From NCBI GenBank assembly GCA_964568145.1, contig CAZMOZ010000004.1:1-64000 (forward strand): a stretch of DNA of 64,000 nt. Direction: 5' to 3'. A model generated the notes under the pieces. That model was not told the DNA's origin, ran no database searches, and saw only the letters and a program-made list of their open reading frames with translations. This document shows, one piece after another, positions 60,763 through 64,000 of the stretch. Position numbers and translations under genes: made by a program. Every line of letters starts with the position of its first letter. Position 1 is the stretch's first letter. The DNA is from DSVZ01 sp964568145. GTDB lineage: Bacteria; Verrucomicrobiota; Verrucomicrobiia; Limisphaerales; J093.

Positions 60763-61174
60763 GGTAATACTGGCCAAGGCCGGGATCATCGAGCGCTGCC
60801 TGCGCCGGATTGACGAGGAATACGCCGGTCAATCGGATAACTTGCGGCGGAACTGGACCAAGCAGGACTCGATTTTGCTGAATCTGGAGCGGGCCTGTCA
60901 GGCGAGCATTGATCTGGCGCTGCGGCTGATCCGGCTGCGCCGGTCGGGGGTGCCCCACGACAGCCGCGAGGCCTTTCTGATCCTGCGCGACCAGGGATTG
61001 TTGCCACCGGCCCTGGCCGATTCGCTCGCGGCGATGGTGGGATTTCGCAACGTGGCCATCCACAACTACCGCGCTTTGGACTTGGATATCGTGGAAGACA
61101 TCCTCCGGCATCGGCTGGCTGATTTCCGCCAACTGGTCGCGCTGGCCTTGCAGAACCCGTGGCCGGAAAGCTGA
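60752..61174 (+). CDS. hepT: HEPN ribonuclease toxin HepT (DUF86), pair 3
   Basis: 140 residues. MVGFRNVAIHNYRALDLDIV contains R-N-V-A-I-H-N-Y, the RX4HXY active-site motif of HepT RNases, intact. ..NLERACQASIDLALRLIRLR and the C-terminal HRLADFRQLVALAL helix match DUF86. The gene overlaps mntA and should be coexpressed. Toxin and antitoxin appear functional, unlike pair 2. Confidence 0.88.
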   Translation: MVDEVILAKAGIIERCLRRIDEEYAGQSDNLRRNWTKQDSILLNLERACQASIDLALRLIRLRRSGVPHDSREAFLILRDQGLLPPALADSLAAMVGFRNVAIHNYRALDLDIVEDILRHRLADFRQLVALALQNPWPES

Positions 61175-61305
61175 CCGATGAGGCATCCCTCGCCTGTTGC
61201 GGCGCAAAAAAGACACCTCGGGACCTGTTGGGCGCCCTCGACCTGAACCGCCCGGTCTCCCCCTTGACGAGTCCTCCCCGCCGTCTTGAGACCCTTCACT
61301 CAATC

Positions 61306-62715
61306 ATGACTGCCTGGCCCCACCGCATTCACCTCTCCCAGCCCCACATGGGCGGCGCGGAGCCGGGCTATGTGCAGCAGGCGTTTGCAGCCAACTGGCT
61401 CTCCACGGTGGGGCCGAACCTCGACGCGCTCGAGGCCGCCTTCCAGCGCCTGGTGGGCCTCCCGGCGGTGGCCTTGAGTTCCGGCACGGCGGGCCTGCAC
61501 CTCGGCTACAAGCTGCTGGGCATCGGGCCGGGCGACGAGGTGCTCACACCCACGCTGACCTTTGCCGCCAGTTGCAATCCCATCGTGTACCTCGGCGCGC
61601 GGCCGGTGTTTCTCGACAGCGACCGCGCCACCTGGAACCTCGATCCGAATCTGCTGGCCGACGAATTGCGTCGCCGGGCGGATCGCAACTGCCTGCCCAA
61701 GGCCGTCTCGGTGGTGCATCTCTTCGGACAGCCCGCCGACCTCGACCCGATCCTGGAGGCGTGTCGCCGCTATGAAGTGCCGTTGCTTGAGGACGCCGCG
61801 GAAAGCCTCGGCGCGCGCTACCGGGGGCGTCATCCCGGCACGTTGGGTGAGGTGGGAATCTTTTCGTTCAACGGCAACAAGATCATCACCGGCACCAGCG
61901 GCGGGATGCTGGTGTCGCCGCGGGCGGACTGGGTGGAAAAGGCGCGGTTCTGGAGCACCCAGGCGCGCGACCCCGATCCGCTCGGGATCAAGAACTACGT
62001 GCATTCGGAGCTGGGCTACAATTACCGGCTCAGCAACGTACTGGCGGGCATCGTGCGCGGCCAGCTTGAAGTGCTTGAGATGCGGGTCCAGCAGCGCCGG
62101 GCGGTCTTCGAGCGGTACCGGCAGGCGTTTGCCGACCTGCCCGGCGTCGAACCGCAGCCGGAGATCAGCGACGAGGGACGGGGGGCGGGGGATGAGGGCG
62201 ACGGGGCGAAATCCGAAGTCCGAAGTCCGAAATCCGAAACGCGATCCCCGGCGTGTGGCATTCAACATCCGGCATCCGGTGACAAATTGCGGAATGCGGA
62301 TTGCGGAATGCGGAACGCCCAAGTGACTGGCGGTGACGGGAGCGAAGGTGGCAATCCGCAATTTCTGCACACCCGCTGGCTGAGTTGTTTTCTGATTGAT
62401 GAGACGCGGTTCGGCCTGTCCGCGGGCGACCTCATCCGCCAGCTTGAGGCGGCCAATGTCGAGTCCCGGCCCGTCTGGAAGCCGATGCACACGCAGCCGC
62501 TGTACCGGGGCTATGAATGCGTTGGCGGCGCAGTCGCGGAGGATTTGAACCGGCGCGGCATTTGCCTGCCCAGTTCCAGTTGCCTGACCGGGGCGGAACA
62601 GGCGTTTGTGATCGAGTGCGTCCGCGCGGCGCATTTCCAGGCGGACTCCCGGCGACGGAACAAGGGGGCCTTTGTGGCGCCATTGGCGGCCGGGGCGGCC
62701 GGCGCGCAAAAGTAA
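61306..62715 (+). CDS. DegT aminotransferase with an in-frame low-complexity insertion
   Basis: PLP sugar aminotransferase, 469 residues where relatives have about 390-410. ALSSGTAGLHLGYKLLGIGP, LLEDAAESLGARYRG and GIFSFNGNKIITGTSGGMLV (catalytic Lys) are normal. Between about residues 289 and 353 lies an anomalous block: DEGRGAGDEGDGAKSEVRSP then KSETRSPACGIQHPASGD and KLRNADCGMRNA. It is encoded by words like CCGAAGTCCGAAATCCGAA and ATTGCGGAATGCGGATTGCG that resemble intergenic repeats. After it, FLHTRWLSCFLIDETRFGLS resumes the family C-terminus in the same frame. Probably still functional if the block loops out. Confidence 0.85.
   Translation: MTAWPHRIHLSQPHMGGAEPGYVQQAFAANWLSTVGPNLDALEAAFQRLVGLPAVALSSGTAGLHLGYKLLGIGPGDEVLTPTLTFAASCNPIVYLGARPVFLDSDRATWNLDPNLLADELRRRADRNCLPKAVSVVHLFGQPADLDPILEACRRYEVPLLEDAAESLGARYRGRHPGTLGEVGIFSFNGNKIITGTSGGMLVSPRADWVEKARFWSTQARDPDPLGIKNYVHSELGYNYRLSNVLAGIVRGQLEVLEMRVQQRRAVFERYRQAFADLPGVEPQPEISDEGRGAGDEGDGAKSEVRSPKSETRSPACGIQHPASGDKLRNADCGMRNAQVTGGDGSEGGNPQFLHTRWLSCFLIDETRFGLSAGDLIRQLEAANVESRPVWKPMHTQPLYRGYECVGGAVAEDLNRRGICLPSSSCLTGAEQAFVIECVRAAHFQADSRRRNKGAFVAPLAAGAAGAQK
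62172..62364. repeat. Repeat-like insertion inside the aminotransferase gene
   Basis: Tandem-like words (AAATCCGAAGTCCGAAGTCC, GAATGCGGATTGCGGAATGC) and a perfect 10-base inverted repeat AAATTGCGGA (62284-62293) / TCCGCAATTT (62355-62364). Length is compatible with preserving the frame. It behaves like mobile intergenic filler captured in a coding region. Confidence 0.6.
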
Positions 62716-62767
62716 GCGTTGACAATCCGGAGGGCCGGTTGCGGGGTGTGGCCGGCCGGACAAGCCC

Positions 62768-64000
62768 ATGGAAGAGACCACCGCCAAATCCAGAAGAACA
62801 ATGACCTTCGCGAGCTGGGAGCGCGCGTTGACGTTGTTCGTGGCCTACACGCTGGTGTTCATCGCCAGCCATTTCCTCGCCTTTGGGCTGCGGTTTGATT
62901 TCGAGGTGCCCGCGACCCAGCGGGAGGCGCTCTGGCTGGGCTGGCTGGTGGCGGTGCCGATCAAGCTGCTCGCGTTGCTGGTCTTCCGCCAGTACAGCGT
63001 GCTGCTGAGCTACTTCAGCCTGCCGGACCTGTGGCGCCTGGTGGGGGCCACGGCCAGCTCCGCGGCTACATTGATGGTGCTTTATGTGGCCGCGGCGGGG
63101 GATCCGAACTACCGGGCGGTCGTCCTGCCCCGGGGCGTGGTGTTGATTGATTTCCTGCTGTCCACCACCGGCATTATCGCTGTGCGGGTGATCCTGCGGA
63201 TGCTGCGCGAGCGGATGCGTACCGCGGAAAGCCGGTTGCCCTCGCGCGCCCGGCGGGTGGGCATCATCGGGGCCGGGGATGTGGGCGGCTCGCTGGCCAA
63301 GGAGTTGTTGACCCGGCGTGGGCTGGGGTTGCTGCCGGTGGCGTTCTTCGACGACGACCCCCAGAAATGGCGCTCGCATTTGCACGGCATATCTGTCATG
63401 GGCCGGCCGGAGCGGCTCCGGGATCCAGACTTCAAGCTCGCCCTGGACGAGGTGATCATCGCCATGCCGGGCGCGCCGGCCCGCCGCATCGGCGAGGTGG
63501 TGCGCCTGCTTCAGGAGGTGCATCTCAAGTTCGAGACCGTGCCCTCGCTGGACCAACTGGCCACCGGCAAGGTCAAGGTGAGCCAGTTGCGGCCGGTGGA
63601 AATTCAGGACCTGCTGCAGCGCGAGCCCGTCCAGCTCGACGGCGAGCACATTCACCAGCAAATCCGCGGGCGCACGGTCATGGTCACCGGCGCCGGCGGC
63701 AGCATCGGCAGCGAACTGTGCCGGCAGATCATGGACCGCAATCCGCGGTCGCTGCTGCTGGTGGACCAGTCCGAGGTGCAGTTGTTTGCGATCGAGCAGG
63801 AGATGATCGAGCACGGTTACCGCGGGCAGGCCGTGCCGCTGATTGGCGACGTGCTCGATGAGGCCCGGATGCGTTACGTCTTCGAGCGGTTCAAGCCCGA
63901 GCTGGTTTTCCACGCCGCGGCGCACAAGCACGTGCCCATGATGGAAAGCCAGCCCGGCGAGGCGCTGAAGAACAACACCTTTGCCACCGCACGGCTGGCG
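62768..64000 (+). CDS. CapD/WbpM-like membrane nucleotide-sugar 4,6-dehydratase, cut by the window end
   Basis: Starts ATG 62768 and is open to the last base (411 codons visible). The N-terminal part has about four membrane segments (LTLFVAYTLVFIASHFLAFG, LIDFLLSTTGIIAVRVILRM). RVGIIGAGDVGGSLAKELLT is the CoA-binding-like Rossmann, and TVMVTGAGGSIGSELCRQIM followed by VFHAAAHKHVPMMESQPGEA is the SDR catalytic region. WbpM/CapD enzymes make UDP-4-keto-6-deoxy sugars, precursors of QuiNAc, bacillosamine or nonulosonates. It may thus supply the aminotransferases in this locus. The stop lies beyond the window. Confidence 0.92.
   Translation, partial: MEETTAKSRRTMTFASWERALTLFVAYTLVFIASHFLAFGLRFDFEVPATQREALWLGWLVAVPIKLLALLVFRQYSVLLSYFSLPDLWRLVGATASSAATLMVLYVAAAGDPNYRAVVLPRGVVLIDFLLSTTGIIAVRVILRMLRERMRTAESRLPSRARRVGIIGAGDVGGSLAKELLTRRGLGLLPVAFFDDDPQKWRSHLHGISVMGRPERLRDPDFKLALDEVIIAMPGAPARRIGEVVRLLQEVHLKFETVPSLDQLATGKVKVSQLRPVEIQDLLQREPVQLDGEHIHQQIRGRTVMVTGAGGSIGSELCRQIMDRNPRSLLLVDQSEVQLFAIEQEMIEHGYRGQAVPLIGDVLDEARMRYVFERFKPELVFHAAAHKHVPMMESQPGEALKNNTFATARLA

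Noticed and set aside
59782..60789. Minus-strand 335-codon frame covering the truncated aminotransferase and mntA
   Set aside because: Antisense to two genes with exact family motifs; its C-terminal stretch looks protein-like but matches nothing I recognise.
62432..63931. 499-codon minus-strand frame opposite the CapD-like gene
   Set aside because: The + strand frame contains both Rossmann motifs and membrane segments; the antisense frame is motif-free.

Overview
The window is one 64 kb piece of a GC-rich bacterial chromosome. Several traits point to the Verrucomicrobia, probably near Pedosphaera/Limisphaera. These are a CobA-HemD fusion, secreted Ig-like proteins ending in a 'STNLVNW'-type module, a secreted DUF5107-TPR protein, a tiny EHP-repeat lipoprotein, and many hairpin-forming intergenic repeats built on themes such as GTGGTGCAGGCTTCCAGCC. 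This placement is inferred from protein style; no rRNA is present.

Layout. 0-4 kb: the tail of an unknown gene, a DnaA box, dnaA, an orphan ABC ATPase and a LysM lipoprotein, all on +. 4-14.6 kb: a minus-strand block with CobA-HemD, a secreted Ig-like protein, a uronate-isomerase-like enzyme, an Lrp/AsnC RAM-domain gene broken by a 152-bp inverted-repeat element, a DUF5107/TPR protein, a transglutaminase-like protein frameshifted at an A9 run, and a 59-residue lipoprotein. 15.1 kb to the end: a very large, almost entirely + strand exopolysaccharide or glycan locus, headed by a MarR/GbsR-type regulator and still open at the window edge (CapD/WbpM-like dehydratase cut at 64000).

The glycan locus. 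Nucleotide-sugar enzymes include a WbpA-like dehydrogenase, several SDR epimerases, and DegT aminotransferases: three intact on +, one intact on -, and one truncated copy. From 20.9 to 26.6 kb lies a compact nonulosonic-acid (sialic/pseudaminic/legionaminic-type) set: aminotransferase, NeuD/PglD-like acyltransferase, PseG-like hydrolase, NeuB synthase, CBS-nucleotidyltransferase (PtmE-like) and CMP-sugar synthetase. A flippase and a candidate transferase follow directly. A Gfo/Idh enzyme and a PtmA-like SDR come next. Assembly functions are several GT4 glycosyltransferases, a Wzy/WaaL-like polymerase or ligase, two polysaccharide deacetylases, hexapeptide acyltransferases, a CapK-like adenylating enzyme, and a PglC/EpsL-type initiating phosphoglycosyltransferase. 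No Wza/Wzc export genes are in the window.

Unusual cargo inside the locus: a secreted sialidase-like beta-propeller; a mini acyl-activation cassette (ACP, AMP-ligase, FabG) with a broken ACP duplicate; an asparagine-synthetase-like protein lacking the glutaminase cysteine, coupled to an ATP-grasp enzyme; and three separate nucleotidyltransferase/HEPN (MNT-HEPN) pairs. One pair is degenerate, and another sits directly behind a truncated duplicate of its neighbouring aminotransferase gene. A different aminotransferase carries an in-frame block of what looks like intergenic repeat DNA. The locus looks like an actively reshuffled surface-glycan island.
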